From Armatimonadota bacterium (lineage in GTDB: Bacteria > Armatimonadota > HRBIN16), in NCBI GenBank assembly GCA_026003195.1, contig BPGU01000005.1:1-64000 (forward strand): DNA of 64,000 nucleotides. Reading direction: 5' to 3'. Each line of letters starts with the position of its first letter. Positions within the stretch are counted from its first letter, which is position 1. Shown piece after piece: positions 17,212-26,467 of this stretch. Position numbers and translations under genes: made by a program. Below the pieces are notes generated by a model that did not search any database, was not told where the DNA came from, and worked only from the letters and a program-made list of their open reading frames with translations.

Positions 17212-19101
17212 CTAATCCTCCGACATCACTAACTCCAGCATACTCCTCGATGATGGCCATAAAGTGAGGAACCGCTCCACGTCGAACTCCATAATCTGGC
17301 TTCTATACTCCTCTATCGTCACCACGAACCGCCTGCCCATGCGTCGGAACTCGTTCCCGGACACCACATGCCGGGCATCGTATGACCAGTTGTCCCGATC
17401 GCCTTTCAGGGAAGCCGCGTCCCATATGGGCACGATAGGCTCGCCCATACCGGCAAGCGTTCTCAACCCGAACAGTAACTCCGCAGCGGACCTGTCCACC
17501 CGCCACAGGTAACGCGCGAACCGGTCCCTTAAACCGCAACGGGCGGCACAATCAAAGAACCGCCACGCCAGCACATGCCATGGCAAGGTGTCCATCTGCG
17601 CGAACGAACGCTTCATCCAGCGCTGATAAGGCCATATCAAACTGATGCTGGACGTGCCCTCTATCCGGTTCACACCGGCAGCCAGTCCCATCTGCGCGGG
17701 ATGCTTCACCTTCAACGGCATGGACTGCGTGCCCAGCCGCACCGCCACACTGCACCGTTTGTATCCGGTCTGAGTGAACATCAACAGTATGTCCTGGATA
17801 TACTTATCAAACCCGTCCGGCAACAGGTTGAAGTCCAGCACTCTACCGTGCAGGTCTGATAACGCCCTCATATTGCAGGTGAACACCAGCTTACTGTCCA
17901 TCCAGGACGGCAGTCTCAACTCCAGCTCGCGGATACCGATATCGTCCAGCAGTGAAGGATCAAACAGCTCGGGAACGGAGTTACTCAACGCCAGCAGACA
18001 CATGGTGAGCGTGAGCGCGTTCATGGAATCCGCCGGTATGAACTCCGCCAGCCGATACGAACCGTCGCATTTACCGCCAGGTAGCTGGTTGAGGAACAGG
18101 ATATACGCCAGCTGGCGCTTCAGGTCCAGAGCCACCAGATACACGCTGGGCAGGAGCGTGCCCAGCACGGAATCCATACGCCAGATACGGTAGTCCATAC
18201 AGACCACAAACTCTCTGGTGCACCACACAAACCTGGTCTGTGGAGCCAGACTGACGTATCCGAACACCTGAGCGGGCAACGTCTCCGTCGTCCAGGCAAA
18301 GAGCGCATCGTCTATCGGCTCCGTGCTCTTGTTGAGCATCCCTAACTCGTCAAGCACGTAACCACCATCAGACTGTTTGAACAACATCGGTCTCAACGCG
18401 GAATGGATGCTCAGCTTCGCCGGTCGCTTCGTCCGGTTCAGCAGATGCATCAGATAGGAGACCAGAGACCGTATATGACTCCATAAACCGTCACCATCCG
18501 TTATGCGCAACACGCCCAGCCTGTCGTCAAACTCCGACTGCAACCACTCCGAACCGTTGCCCCTGTACCTCTCAAAGCCGTGAGTGGGCGGCGCCACACG
18601 ACGCGTCTTGCCGGTGGTCTTTGCTATCCGTTCAATGATGCGGTGGAACTGCATCCTGCTGATGCGCTGGTGGTCTTTGATGAACACCGATAGCATCGTA
18701 TTGAGCAGATGCGTATGCGCGTCCCACAACGTGTCTGGATCACCGGAAGCCAGATGCTGGGCTGAAACGTCGATGCCACCGTCCTGCACATCTATCCTCT
18801 GCTTGGTATCGCCTTGAGGAACCAGGATGTAGTCCAGCGTCACGCGGGCGACGGCGGGATGTAGAGAGATGTTCGGGTAGCCGTACCTGCGATGCATGAG
18901 CATCATGTTGGAGCTGATCATCTCGTTCTCATGCACCTCAAACAGATCACTCATGCGCAGCGGCACACGCTTGATGATGATATTGCCTTCATGGAGCATC
19001 GGCTTCAACTCGCCATCATGTGGCATGAACCACTGCACCTTCGCCACCAGGATGACGTTGCGCTCCATGAAGTCTATCAGCATGCTCTCTACATCCGCCA
19101 T
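17212..19101 (-). CDS. Large hypothetical protein of the replication block, 629 aa
   Basis: I do not recognise this family. No Walker motif, zinc finger or TOPRIM signature is visible. It is a mixed soluble protein with many Arg, Asp and Trp residues (for example QFHRIIERIAKTTGKTRR). AAGGGGGACGGAG lies before ATG 19101. Its position between SSB and DNA polymerase, with only two bases to the latter, implies a part in replication: a primase, a loader or a polymerase factor would be missing otherwise. This is inference from context only. Confidence 0.7.
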   Translation of the reverse strand: MADVESMLIDFMERNVILVAKVQWFMPHDGELKPMLHEGNIIIKRVPLRMSDLFEVHENEMISSNMMLMHRRYGYPNISLHPAVARVTLDYILVPQGDTKQRIDVQDGGIDVSAQHLASGDPDTLWDAHTHLLNTMLSVFIKDHQRISRMQFHRIIERIAKTTGKTRRVAPPTHGFERYRGNGSEWLQSEFDDRLGVLRITDGDGLWSHIRSLVSYLMHLLNRTKRPAKLSIHSALRPMLFKQSDGGYVLDELGMLNKSTEPIDDALFAWTTETLPAQVFGYVSLAPQTRFVWCTREFVVCMDYRIWRMDSVLGTLLPSVYLVALDLKRQLAYILFLNQLPGGKCDGSYRLAEFIPADSMNALTLTMCLLALSNSVPELFDPSLLDDIGIRELELRLPSWMDSKLVFTCNMRALSDLHGRVLDFNLLPDGFDKYIQDILLMFTQTGYKRCSVAVRLGTQSMPLKVKHPAQMGLAAGVNRIEGTSSISLIWPYQRWMKRSFAQMDTLPWHVLAWRFFDCAARCGLRDRFARYLWRVDRSAAELLFGLRTLAGMGEPIVPIWDAASLKGDRDNWSYDARHVVSGNEFRRMGRRFVVTIEEYRSQIMEFDVERFLTLWPSSRSMLELVMSED

Positions 19102-19135
19102 CCGTCTCCGTCCCCCTTATGCGTCCGTGTTCCCC

Positions 19136-19669
19136 TTATGCGTCGGCGAACGGGTCGCCCTCATCGGGCTCCTCAACCTTCTGGGCGGTTGCGGCTACAC
19201 GCTGCGGACGCGGGATGGTGAAGGTAGCCGGTCGTGAACGACCGTTATTCACCGAACTCACAGCACGTGCGGTGCCGGACATCTCCACGCGACGCGGCTC
19301 CGCCTTGACCGGCTCACTATCTGCCTGATCTTCCACCTCGTCCTGCACAGGCTCCGCCTGCGGCACGTCCAGCGGGATGAACGCCTGCGGATAGTTCACC
19401 GTGTAACGGATGCGCACATCGTTGTTCTTACCGATGTACGTGTCGGTAGAGAGCGCGCCCATCACGAACACGCGCTGCTTCACCTCCAGCGACATCGCCG
19501 CGTCCAGCATGTGCTGCGCGGTGTCGGGAATGAACACCGTCACGCTGGCGAAGTTCGTGTTGCCGTTCTGGTCGCGTCCGGCAATGGTGTAACCGCGCAC
19601 ATACAGCGTGCCGTTATCCAGCTGCCGTACCTCCTGAACGGTGAATATCATCTGGATGATGGGTCTCAT
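19136..19669 (-). CDS. ssb: Single-stranded DNA-binding protein (SSB-like), 177 aa
   Basis: The first ~85 residues look like an OB fold (FTVQEVRQLDNGTLYVRGYT, then strands ASVTVFIP and RVFVMG). A disordered Pro/Glu/Arg linker follows. The end, EEPDEGDPFADA, is acidic with a D-P-F element like the DDDIPF tail that SSB uses to recruit partners. The ribosome site GAGGAGG before ATG 19669 is strong. Neighbours are a helicase, a putative annealing protein and polymerase. Identification rests on layout more than on specific OB residues. Confidence 0.75.
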   Translation of the reverse strand: MRPIIQMIFTVQEVRQLDNGTLYVRGYTIAGRDQNGNTNFASVTVFIPDTAQHMLDAAMSLEVKQRVFVMGALSTDTYIGKNNDVRIRYTVNYPQAFIPLDVPQAEPVQDEVEDQADSEPVKAEPRRVEMSGTARAVSSVNNGRSRPATFTIPRPQRVAATAQKVEEPDEGDPFADA

Positions 19670-19689
19670 GGGTATACCTCCTCTTTGTG

Positions 19690-20058
19690 TTATTCCGAAG
19701 CCTCGTTCATGCGCTCCAGCAGGTCGTCTGAACCGTATCCGGCGATGGTGATAGCACGCCCGATAGCGCCGGTCTCCGCCAGAGCCACACAGTTCTCACC
19801 GGTTGCGCGGTCGTGACCGGTGGCGATGATGTTGCCCTCCACATCAATCACCGTCGCCTTGAAGGTGGCGGTATCGGGCGTCTCGCTCAGCAACTCCGTC
19901 ACGATACGCCAGTCGGGATGGTCCTTGCGCAACTCCTGTAACCTGCGCCGAACCACCACATACTGACGACCGCGCAGGTTGACCACATCGGGCGAGCCCT
20001 GCACATCCTGCACAGACTGAGCCTGACGGAACGCACTGCCCCGTCTCATCGCATCCAC
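19690..20058 (-). CDS. ERF/Rad52-like single-strand annealing candidate, 122 aa
   Basis: The element ALAETGAIGRAITIAGYGSDD resembles the AETxAIGRAL-GYG signature of phage ERF- and Rad52-related recombination proteins. Upstream there is a beta hairpin (FKATVIDVEGNIIATGHDRA) as in that fold. The protein is short and could be a minimal core domain. GTG 20058 follows AAGGAGG with 9-base spacing. Its place between SSB and helicase fits. Family assignment is from one motif, so treat it as tentative. Confidence 0.5.
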   Translation of the reverse strand: MDAMRRGSAFRQAQSVQDVQGSPDVVNLRGRQYVVVRRRLQELRKDHPDWRIVTELLSETPDTATFKATVIDVEGNIIATGHDRATGENCVALAETGAIGRAITIAGYGSDDLLERMNEASE

Positions 20059-20079
20059 TGGACGTCACCTCCTTGAAGT

Positions 20080-21141
20080 TTATTGATAGAGCAACGACTC
20101 GTAATAGTCCCACTCGTCCGCCGCAACAGGATAGACACCGGTAGTGAACGGGTCCAGTAACAGGAACGCATTGCCGTCCATCGCCGAAGTCTTGTTCTTC
20201 AGGAAGTTCCAGATGAGTATCGGCGCAGACCGATGCCCACTGTTGAAACCTTCCCTCCAGATATCTATCACCTCGCCCGACGGCTCCGTCTCTATGGTGA
20301 GCGAGGAATCGGACCGACGAGCCTTGTAGTCGTTATACACGAAGGTGATCACCTTCGCGGCATACTTCAATGCGCTCGCACCATACACATCATCCATGCG
20401 CGGCTTGCGCCAGTTGGTCACCTTCCGCGCATGCGACGTGGCAATGATACGCGCATTATATAACTGCGAGATGTTCATCATCGCGGAGCCGATACGGGCC
20501 AGACGCTCGTTGTCCCCGATATTGGGCGACTGCTCCACAATCAGATCATTGATGGCGTCTATGATGACCAGTATCTGGTCCTCGGTACCGCGCAGTTGCA
20601 GATACAACTGCTGCGTGATGCGCTGCACGGTCTCTATGGAGGGCGCCACAATGCCATGAGCGTTCTCCTCACCGTGCAATACCTCATACATGCCCTGCGC
20701 ATCCAGCACTATCAGCCGGTCCAGCGATGCCATGATATCGTAAGCATAGTCCAGACGCTGCAGATAACGCTCCCTCACCGAACCGCCCAGTTTGGTGAGA
20801 TACTCATGCTCCATCTTGACCGCATCAGGCGATAGACCGGACAGGATGGCAATATACTTGCTGATACGGTCGCGGATATCATCGTCCATCGTGAAGTCCA
20901 GTATCCACAGGTTGGGGTTCGCCTGCAGGAACTGCAATCCCAGACTGACCGCCAGACTGGACTTGCCATGGTTGGATTGACCGGCTATCAATAACAGACC
21001 GCTGCTCCAGCCGTTCAGCATCGCAGGGATCCTGTCGCCCCAGCCGGAAGTCCACCGGAGCGGTGTGCCCAGCACAGGCGACCGGTTCACAGACCTTACA
21101 CGCTCCAGTTGACGTGTCAACACGCCGCCGAAGTCCCTCAT
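20080..21141 (-). CDS. DnaB-like replicative helicase, RecA fold, 353 aa
   Basis: Walker A is AGQSNHGKSS (53-62) and Walker B ILVIIDAIND. The segment TSHARKV..WRKPRMDDVYGAS..KYAAKVITF follows the conserved DnaB pattern (Arg-rich loop, then D.(R)(G/E)S.A..Q/K-D). The N-terminal DnaG-binding domain of cellular DnaB is missing; only ~50 residues precede the ATPase core, like compact phage helicases. Its last 4 bases overlap nothing, but its start overlaps the upstream gene's stop (ATGA). It probably unwinds the phage fork. Confidence 0.8.
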   Translation of the reverse strand: MRDFGGVLTRQLERVRSVNRSPVLGTPLRWTSGWGDRIPAMLNGWSSGLLLIAGQSNHGKSSLAVSLGLQFLQANPNLWILDFTMDDDIRDRISKYIAILSGLSPDAVKMEHEYLTKLGGSVRERYLQRLDYAYDIMASLDRLIVLDAQGMYEVLHGEENAHGIVAPSIETVQRITQQLYLQLRGTEDQILVIIDAINDLIVEQSPNIGDNERLARIGSAMMNISQLYNARIIATSHARKVTNWRKPRMDDVYGASALKYAAKVITFVYNDYKARRSDSSLTIETEPSGEVIDIWREGFNSGHRSAPILIWNFLKNKTSAMDGNAFLLLDPFTTGVYPVAADEWDYYESLLYQ

Positions 21142-21893
21142 TGCTCCACCTCATTGAACAGTTCAAACGGATGCGTGATGGACGGACTGCCGTCCTGAAT
21201 GCGCCGTACCAGCTGGTTCCAGCTGCGCATCCTCGCCTGAGATACCAGCGCGTTGTGTAACTGCTCGTAAGTGCTCTCCGTCACGATGCTCCAGTTGATA
21301 CGCACCGCCTCTATGTCCCTGGTGAACAGGAACAGGTTCAACAGGAACAGGGAGTTGCAATCTACCAGCGGGGACCGACCATCCCTGAGCACATGCTTCC
21401 TCATGTACTGACTGAACGGCATCGTGATGTCCTGCATACACCGCACCAGAATCTCGTCCTGCCTGGCAGAACTCAACATGCCGTACGGGTCTATGCTCGA
21501 CTCCCACCAGCGCAACACGTCACGCAACATGCGCACATGACGGTGCCAGATACCATACTCCGGCACGTCCATCACGTTCAACTGGAACGGCACCACCGAT
21601 ACCCTGAGCCTCATGGCATCGCCCAGCCCCATCAACTGACGCCAGCGCGAATACTCCTGCTCCGATAGTAATGGCAGATAGAGCAACACCTTCACGTAGA
21701 GCTGATGCTCGGCATAAGCACCATGCGGGGGCGCAGGTAACCGCAACCGGTGCTGGAAGTCCGGTCTGGGACTGAGACCGTCCCAAACCGACTCCGCAGC
21801 ATCCACTATCCGCTTCAGGTTCCTGAACCCGCCCTGCAACCAGCTCTCGCAGGTGCGATCACCGGCATAAAGCAGAAGCTGCATCGTGTCCAT
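21138..21893 (-). CDS. Hypothetical protein of the replication block, 251 aa
   Basis: Not recognised. Alpha-helical, rich in Leu, Arg and Trp (RWWESSIDPYGML, LFLLNLFLFTRDIEAV), soluble. ATG 21893 follows GAGGCGA, and the stop overlaps the helicase start. Coupling to the helicase suggests a loader or accessory subunit, but no sequence motif shows it. Confidence 0.65.
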   Translation of the reverse strand: MDTMQLLLYAGDRTCESWLQGGFRNLKRIVDAAESVWDGLSPRPDFQHRLRLPAPPHGAYAEHQLYVKVLLYLPLLSEQEYSRWRQLMGLGDAMRLRVSVVPFQLNVMDVPEYGIWHRHVRMLRDVLRWWESSIDPYGMLSSARQDEILVRCMQDITMPFSQYMRKHVLRDGRSPLVDCNSLFLLNLFLFTRDIEAVRINWSIVTESTYEQLHNALVSQARMRSWNQLVRRIQDGSPSITHPFELFNEVEQ

Positions 21894-21907
21894 AAAGAAT
21901 CGCCTCG

Positions 21908-22468
21908 CTATGACTTGAATAGCGGTATCTCCTGCGGAGTGATGATGGACGACTTCAACCGGTCATGAAGCATCAACTGGAACTGGAACCATACCGTGTC
22001 CTGCACCAGCTTCGGAGACCGCATCAGCGTCTGCAGGTCCAGCCCGAACTGAGCCAGCGCCTGCTCCAGTCCGCGCGACTGTAACTGCTGAAAGACTGCA
22101 GCGAACACCGTCGCCTCCGCCTGCTCCGCCACCGAGACCACATAGGGCCACATCATGCCGTCACGAGGCACGAACACCAGCCTGGAACGGTTACCGTCCC
22201 ACCAGTCGGCAACGATACGCACGTTCCCTTCGTTGGGATCACCGGGCTGAACCAGCTCGGACACCATCTCCTGCAGACTGAGCTCCTTGAGAAGGTCGAT
22301 CTTAGAAGGGTCCACATGCACCTCGGCGGGCACGTTGCCGGACGTGATAACACGCAACAGCCCGTTGATGAGCATCGCCGCCGCCTGCTTCAACCATTGC
22401 TCATCCCGCTGCTGCACATCCTTCAACTCCAGCACCGCACCCACATCGGAACTGCCTCTGGATTCCAT
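21908..22468 (-). CDS. Hypothetical protein of the replication block, 186 aa
   Basis: Not recognised. It begins with charged helices, then a beta-rich middle (VRIVADWWDGNRSRLVFVPR) and a helical C-terminus (QALAQFGLDLQTLMRSPKLV). GGAGGTATAGCCCTG precedes ATG 22468. It starts a sub-block after a 69-base gap downstream of the glycosylase-like gene; that gap has a C/T-rich stretch (CCCCCTATCTCTATCTATTG on the minus strand) but no clear promoter. Confidence 0.65.
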   Translation of the reverse strand: MESRGSSDVGAVLELKDVQQRDEQWLKQAAAMLINGLLRVITSGNVPAEVHVDPSKIDLLKELSLQEMVSELVQPGDPNEGNVRIVADWWDGNRSRLVFVPRDGMMWPYVVSVAEQAEATVFAAVFQQLQSRGLEQALAQFGLDLQTLMRSPKLVQDTVWFQFQLMLHDRLKSSIITPQEIPLFKS

Positions 22469-22537
22469 CAGGGCTATACCTCCATCACAAAAGTAGTCAA
22501 TAGATAGAGATAGGGGGAACAGACCTGAATGGTACCG

Positions 22538-23833
22538 CTAATCCTGTTCCAGATCGGATTCGTGCCGATCGGCGAACTGGCTGGTCAGATAGGAGGGGAT
22601 GATCTGGTTGTATCCTGCGGACTTGCTGTCCAGCGGATCCGGCTTCAGACAGTAGCGTTTGGCGGCGAGCAACGCATCCACCAGATGCACCAGCATCGCA
22701 CGAGCCTGCCAGCGCTCGTTCTCGTTCACCTGCTGTCTGGTTACCTTATCCTCAAAGGCGCGCCGGAGCTCGTCCTCGACCTGCCAGACGCTGAACTGAC
22801 GCATCAACGCCGCCGGATGATAGGTGCGATACACCATGCCGAACGGATGATGGTAGTCCAGCAGACCGGAGCCCTTGGTGCGCTTGCTGCCGGTCACCGT
22901 GCAATAGCCCAGCATCGCCTTGCCACCGAGCAACACCGTGGCTCTTGGCGCCATCATCGCCGCCTCCAGCCATAACCAGTCGGCATGCTCCATATACTTC
23001 TGGTCCGGCGCACTCTGATTGGCCATGCCCTTATCACTGGGAGCGAGCGTGGTCTCTCTCAACACGTTCGTAGCCACCGCCAGCACATCACACCGGGTTT
23101 GATTGAGATACTCGCCCCACGAGTTGCGCCCTATACCGACATGAACCAGCGCCTTGCGCAACACCTCACCTGCGGTGTAACAGGTCATGCCCCCGGCGTT
23201 CACCCTGGCGACACGGGCAAGATGCTCCGGCGCTTCGGAGAACTCGCAACCGTACAGACGCTGCTCAAACTGAGGAGCGGTCTTGCCCTTCACCAGCACG
23301 GTGTTGAAGAAGCAACGCTGGAAGTTGACACATACGCCGCAGAGCGAACCGGTCACGTTCCACAGGTCCGCCAGAGGCACACCGATCTTGGTCTCGGCGA
23401 ACGCAGGCGCCTCACCTATCAGCAACAACTCCGCATCGGGATGCGCATCGGCTATTGTCGTGGAGGGAATATAGGTGGAATAATTGTCCGGTAGATGCTT
23501 ACCGTAACGCAACTCCAGCGGACGGAAGTTGCCATCATCGTCCAGATGCTCGCAATAAGCCCGGTTGATCAGACCGGACAATACCGCCATGCCTGTGGTG
23601 CGTCGCTCCTGCAGACTGCCATCACGCAGTATCTCCAGCGCCTGCCGAGCCAGCGTCTGCACCTCCTTCGGAGGCACCAGATGCTGACGATACACCTTAG
23701 ACAGTATCTTGTTGATACGCTGCTCGAACCGCTCCACCGTAACGCTATGACGAGCGTCGTCCAGCTCATCCACAGGCAACTCCATCTGGGCGAGTCGCTC
23801 TATCTCGCTAAGCTTCCTGGAAGAGTCCTTCAT
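22538..23833 (-). CDS. Uracil-DNA-glycosylase-superfamily protein, 431 aa
   Basis: The central region has ELLLIGEAPAF.ETKIGVPL, matching the catalytic GEAPG-xxE-xxGxPF block of family 4/5 glycosylases, and YHPAALMR, matching their HPSxxLR block. Several cysteines between them (LCGVC, RCFF, YGCEF, MTCY) could hold an iron-sulphur cluster. About 130 N-terminal and 80 C-terminal residues are extra. It would remove uracil from DNA, or act as a modified-base enzyme. ATG 23833 lies 8 bases after GGAGGT inside the recA end, giving a 26-base overlap. Confidence 0.65.
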   Translation of the reverse strand: MKDSSRKLSEIERLAQMELPVDELDDARHSVTVERFEQRINKILSKVYRQHLVPPKEVQTLARQALEILRDGSLQERRTTGMAVLSGLINRAYCEHLDDDGNFRPLELRYGKHLPDNYSTYIPSTTIADAHPDAELLLIGEAPAFAETKIGVPLADLWNVTGSLCGVCVNFQRCFFNTVLVKGKTAPQFEQRLYGCEFSEAPEHLARVARVNAGGMTCYTAGEVLRKALVHVGIGRNSWGEYLNQTRCDVLAVATNVLRETTLAPSDKGMANQSAPDQKYMEHADWLWLEAAMMAPRATVLLGGKAMLGYCTVTGSKRTKGSGLLDYHHPFGMVYRTYHPAALMRQFSVWQVEDELRRAFEDKVTRQQVNENERWQARAMLVHLVDALLAAKRYCLKPDPLDSKSAGYNQIIPSYLTSQFADRHESDLEQD

Positions 23834-24926
23834 CCGCTGCGACCTCCTGCACTATAGCCTGTGGCTTCTGGATGACTCGCTTCATGACTTCGGATGCCAG
23901 CTCGTCCCACATGCCGGTGCTCATGCACTCGGCAATGAACGGATACAGTCCCTGCACCTTCAGGTCCCGATACTGATAGTATGCCCCCTTGCGAACCAGT
24001 AGACCGAACCGCTCGCCGTAGGTGACCACCGGCTGGAAGTTATCGTAACCGTATCCGTAGATGACACGATACATACCGCGTCGGAACGGGATGCCGCCGG
24101 TATTGTCCTTCACGATCTGCACGTCCACCTCGTGCCCAACCGCATCGTTATCGCCGTAGGCGCTGAAGTCCGGAATACCGGGCAATACCTCCAGACCCTT
24201 CACGTCACTGCGCTTCAACCGCCTGGACGGACTGCTGGTGAGCCATATCCGCAACTTGGGGAAGTATTGGGAACTCATACCGCCCTTGACGGTCGGCGGT
24301 AACGGCGTGCTGCCCACCTGCTGCCTGAACTGGTTGACGGCAATCACCGCCGATTCTGCGAACAGTCCAGTGCCGGTGAACACCCGGTAGAACTTGTCTA
24401 TCACGCGCGACAATACACCTACCGTCTGACCCTCCATGCCAGACCGCTCTACCGACTCCACCTCCATGTAGGGCGCCAGCGCGGCTACCGAATCCAGCAC
24501 CACAACGCTTACCGAGCCGCGGATCTCCTTCAGGATATCCTTCAACGCATCCATCGCGCGTTCGGCATACTCGAACGGCTCAAAGATGACCACACGACTC
24601 GGATCCACCTTTGCCAGCTCCAGCGCATGCGGATGCAGAGGACCCTCCGCGCTGATATACACCTGCACCGAATCGGGATGCATGCGCTGCGACATCGCAA
24701 CCGTATACATCGCCATCGTGGTCTTACCGCTACCGGCGCTACCGGATAGTTCGGTCACCACGCCCATCGGGATACCGCCGCCCAGGATGGCGTCCAGCAT
24801 GAAACAGCCGGTGGGGATACGCTCGCGTGGCTTGATCATCTCGGTAGCCAGACCGATACGCTTCTTGCCGTCCGCTGCATACTTGCGGTTCAACCGCTCA
24901 ATCACATCTGTGAGCTCTGGTGTCAT
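23808..24926 (-). CDS. recA: RecA/UvsX recombinase, 372 aa
   Basis: Strand-exchange ATPase. Walker A is GSAGSGKT (62-69) and Walker B SVVVLDSVAAL. IPTGCFMLDAILGGGIP is the usual RecA segment before Walker A, and IAVNQFRQQVG matches the ATP-sensing loop and L2 start. The C-terminal part (EVDVQIVKDNTGGIPFRRGMY) corresponds to the family's end of the core. It lacks the long acidic tail of E. coli RecA. ATG 24926 overlaps the upstream stop. With SSB, SbcD and the annealing candidate it forms a recombination-dependent replication set. Confidence 0.92.
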   Translation of the reverse strand: MTPELTDVIERLNRKYAADGKKRIGLATEMIKPRERIPTGCFMLDAILGGGIPMGVVTELSGSAGSGKTTMAMYTVAMSQRMHPDSVQVYISAEGPLHPHALELAKVDPSRVVIFEPFEYAERAMDALKDILKEIRGSVSVVVLDSVAALAPYMEVESVERSGMEGQTVGVLSRVIDKFYRVFTGTGLFAESAVIAVNQFRQQVGSTPLPPTVKGGMSSQYFPKLRIWLTSSPSRRLKRSDVKGLEVLPGIPDFSAYGDNDAVGHEVDVQIVKDNTGGIPFRRGMYRVIYGYGYDNFQPVVTYGERFGLLVRKGAYYQYRDLKVQGLYPFIAECMSTGMWDELASEVMKRVIQKPQAIVQEVAADEGLFQEA

Positions 24927-25330
24927 CGCTTGACCTCCCTGCATACGTCCAGATTGTGCAACTCCGCCCGGTAGAAGCCCGTTACCTCCAGCTCGCCGTA
25001 ACGCTCGGAGTATTCCCTGTTGCTCGTGTAGTCGGTAACGGAGACGAAGTACCCCTCGCGGTCCTTGAGAACGAAGTAGGCGTAATCGCCACAGCGGTTC
25101 TTGCGGAGCTTCAGCATCTGCACCTTGCCGTTCACACGAACCGCACGCCTGTCGTAACGGTTACCGTCACGCACCAGCTGCAGTATCGTGGTGTGCACCG
25201 CTCCGCTACATGGAGGAGCCTGCAGACAGTCCGCAGGCCGAGCCGTTTGAACCGGCTCGTTCTGTATGGAACGCGCCAGTAACAGGAAGCCCGCTGCAAG
25301 ACTAACCGCTATCAGATGAACCCTTACCAC
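24923..25330 (-). CDS. Membrane-anchored OB-fold-like protein, 135 aa
   Basis: From GTG 25330 the product starts with a hydrophobic segment (VHLIAVSLAAGFLLLA), a signal anchor, then a ~100-residue soluble domain. VRVNGKVQMLKLRKN..DYAYFVLKDREGYFVSV has the strand pattern of an OB fold of the tRNA-anticodon type. GGAGGCGG is 9-11 bases before the start, inside the preceding gene (29-base overlap). The stop overlaps recA (ATGA). It could be an exported nucleic-acid-binding protein; the start codon is my best guess. Confidence 0.55.
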   Translation of the reverse strand: MVRVHLIAVSLAAGFLLLARSIQNEPVQTARPADCLQAPPCSGAVHTTILQLVRDGNRYDRRAVRVNGKVQMLKLRKNRCGDYAYFVLKDREGYFVSVTDYTSNREYSERYGELEVTGFYRAELHNLDVCREVKR

Positions 25331-25523
25331 GACGTTTACCGCCTCCGAACTCGTGATAGAAGTTGATACCTGTGCCGGGAATACCAACGGATATGTACAG
25401 GTTGCCGCGATTGGTGATACCTATCCGTACACCACGTCTGCCCAGCGAGCCGCCAAGACCGCGACGACACAGGTTGAAATGGAACGGACCAAGAGAGAAC
25501 CTCCGTCGGAACCTGAACCTCAT
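25302..25523 (-). CDS. DUF4236-like small basic protein, 73 aa
   Basis: MRFRFRRRFSLGPF.FNL..RGLGGSLG.RG.RIGI..RG..Y.SVGIPGTG is the DUF4236 pattern nearly residue for residue. Members are small, basic and of unknown function, found in phages and bacteria. The C-terminus is Gly/Lys/Ser-rich. AGGTGAAGCAGA precedes ATG 25523. Confidence 0.8.
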   Translation of the reverse strand: MRFRFRRRFSLGPFHFNLCRRGLGGSLGRRGVRIGITNRGNLYISVGIPGTGINFYHEFGGGKRRGKGSSDSG

Positions 25524-25574
25524 TCTGCTTCACCTGATGATAGAGATATACGAACGGACGGTAAACGGTACCGA

Positions 25575-25853
25575 CTAATCGGACGATTGCCTCGCATCGG
25601 ACAGGAAATACATCCTCTGCGTGCAGATGGCCTGCGCAATGAGCTCCAGCTCCTGCTCCGCATGCTCGGCATCGCTGTACCTGGCGATGGCGGTGCCGTT
25701 CACCAGCAACATCCATACCGGACGCTTCGCCGCATCGTTCACCTCGGAGATATCGTCACCGGCGAACGGGAACCGCTTCACCACCCGCAACTCGTTGATG
25801 GCATGCCATGGTATGGCCACCATGTTGCCGTTCTGGTCACGGAAGATGAGCAT
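25575..25853 (-). CDS. Hypothetical protein, 92 aa
   Basis: Beta-rich first half (MLIFRDQNGNMVAIPWHAIN, VWMLLVNGTAIARY) and a helical C-terminus (DAEHAEQELELIAQAIC). Small proteins with such an IPW..I..(I/L) opening often bind a metabolite or peptide edge, but I recognise no family. GGGAGGTCTGTC precedes ATG 25853. Confidence 0.6.
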   Translation of the reverse strand: MLIFRDQNGNMVAIPWHAINELRVVKRFPFAGDDISEVNDAAKRPVWMLLVNGTAIARYSDAEHAEQELELIAQAICTQRMYFLSDARQSSD

Positions 25854-25864
25854 GACAGACCTCC

Positions 25865-26467
25865 CTATACATGCAAATCGAACACCAGATACACCGTCTG
25901 TACACCGTCTGAATACTCGGTGAAGTCCAGCGCAGGCCAGTGCTCAAAGGCGGCATGCCATAACGTAAACGGATAGTCGTCGGCATGGTGCGCGGCATAG
26001 AGCATGTTCCCTAACACCATGCTGGAATAGGGGAAACTCAGATGGTTGCCCTGCTGTAACGCCAGAGCGATCTCCGACTGGATGGAGTGCTTGTTGCTCT
26101 CGATACCGGCGTTGATGTTGTATCCAATGAGCCTGCACTTCTGCGCCAACTCGAGCAGGATCGTATCGTGCATGTAAGTCCTCAACACCTCTACGCGACG
26201 CTCCGGCTCGGACTCCATCAACTCCCTTGCAATATCCCACTGCTCGTCGGCAACCAGCATCCTGCCGTCAGGGATTAACACCGCCACCAGATGGTGCCAG
26301 TTGTCCTCACTCAGCCGGTCACCGAGATGCAGACCGAGTACCGACTCAAACGACGCAACAGTGTACGCATCACCACGAGCGATGGAGCGCTCATCGTACT
26401 GCAAAGACTCCAGTATCTCCATTTGGTCGTCATCAGCCAGATACTTCAAACAGACCGGTATATGCAT
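25865..26467 (-). CDS. Hypothetical protein, 200 aa, paralogue of the gene at 28112
   Basis: Shares length, helix order and a terminal block with the 173-aa product at 28112: EVLRTYMHDTILLELAQKCR / LLLEYLHDEARSGYERMLHM, followed by ADDYPFT / SDLYPFTD. Both end in a short strand (VYLVFDLHV / AVSVYKVHL). AAGGAGGTAGACG precedes ATG 26467, which overlaps the methylase by 35 bases. Unknown function. Confidence 0.65.
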   Translation of the reverse strand: MHIPVCLKYLADDDQMEILESLQYDERSIARGDAYTVASFESVLGLHLGDRLSEDNWHHLVAVLIPDGRMLVADEQWDIARELMESEPERRVEVLRTYMHDTILLELAQKCRLIGYNINAGIESNKHSIQSEIALALQQGNHLSFPYSSMVLGNMLYAAHHADDYPFTLWHAAFEHWPALDFTEYSDGVQTVYLVFDLHV

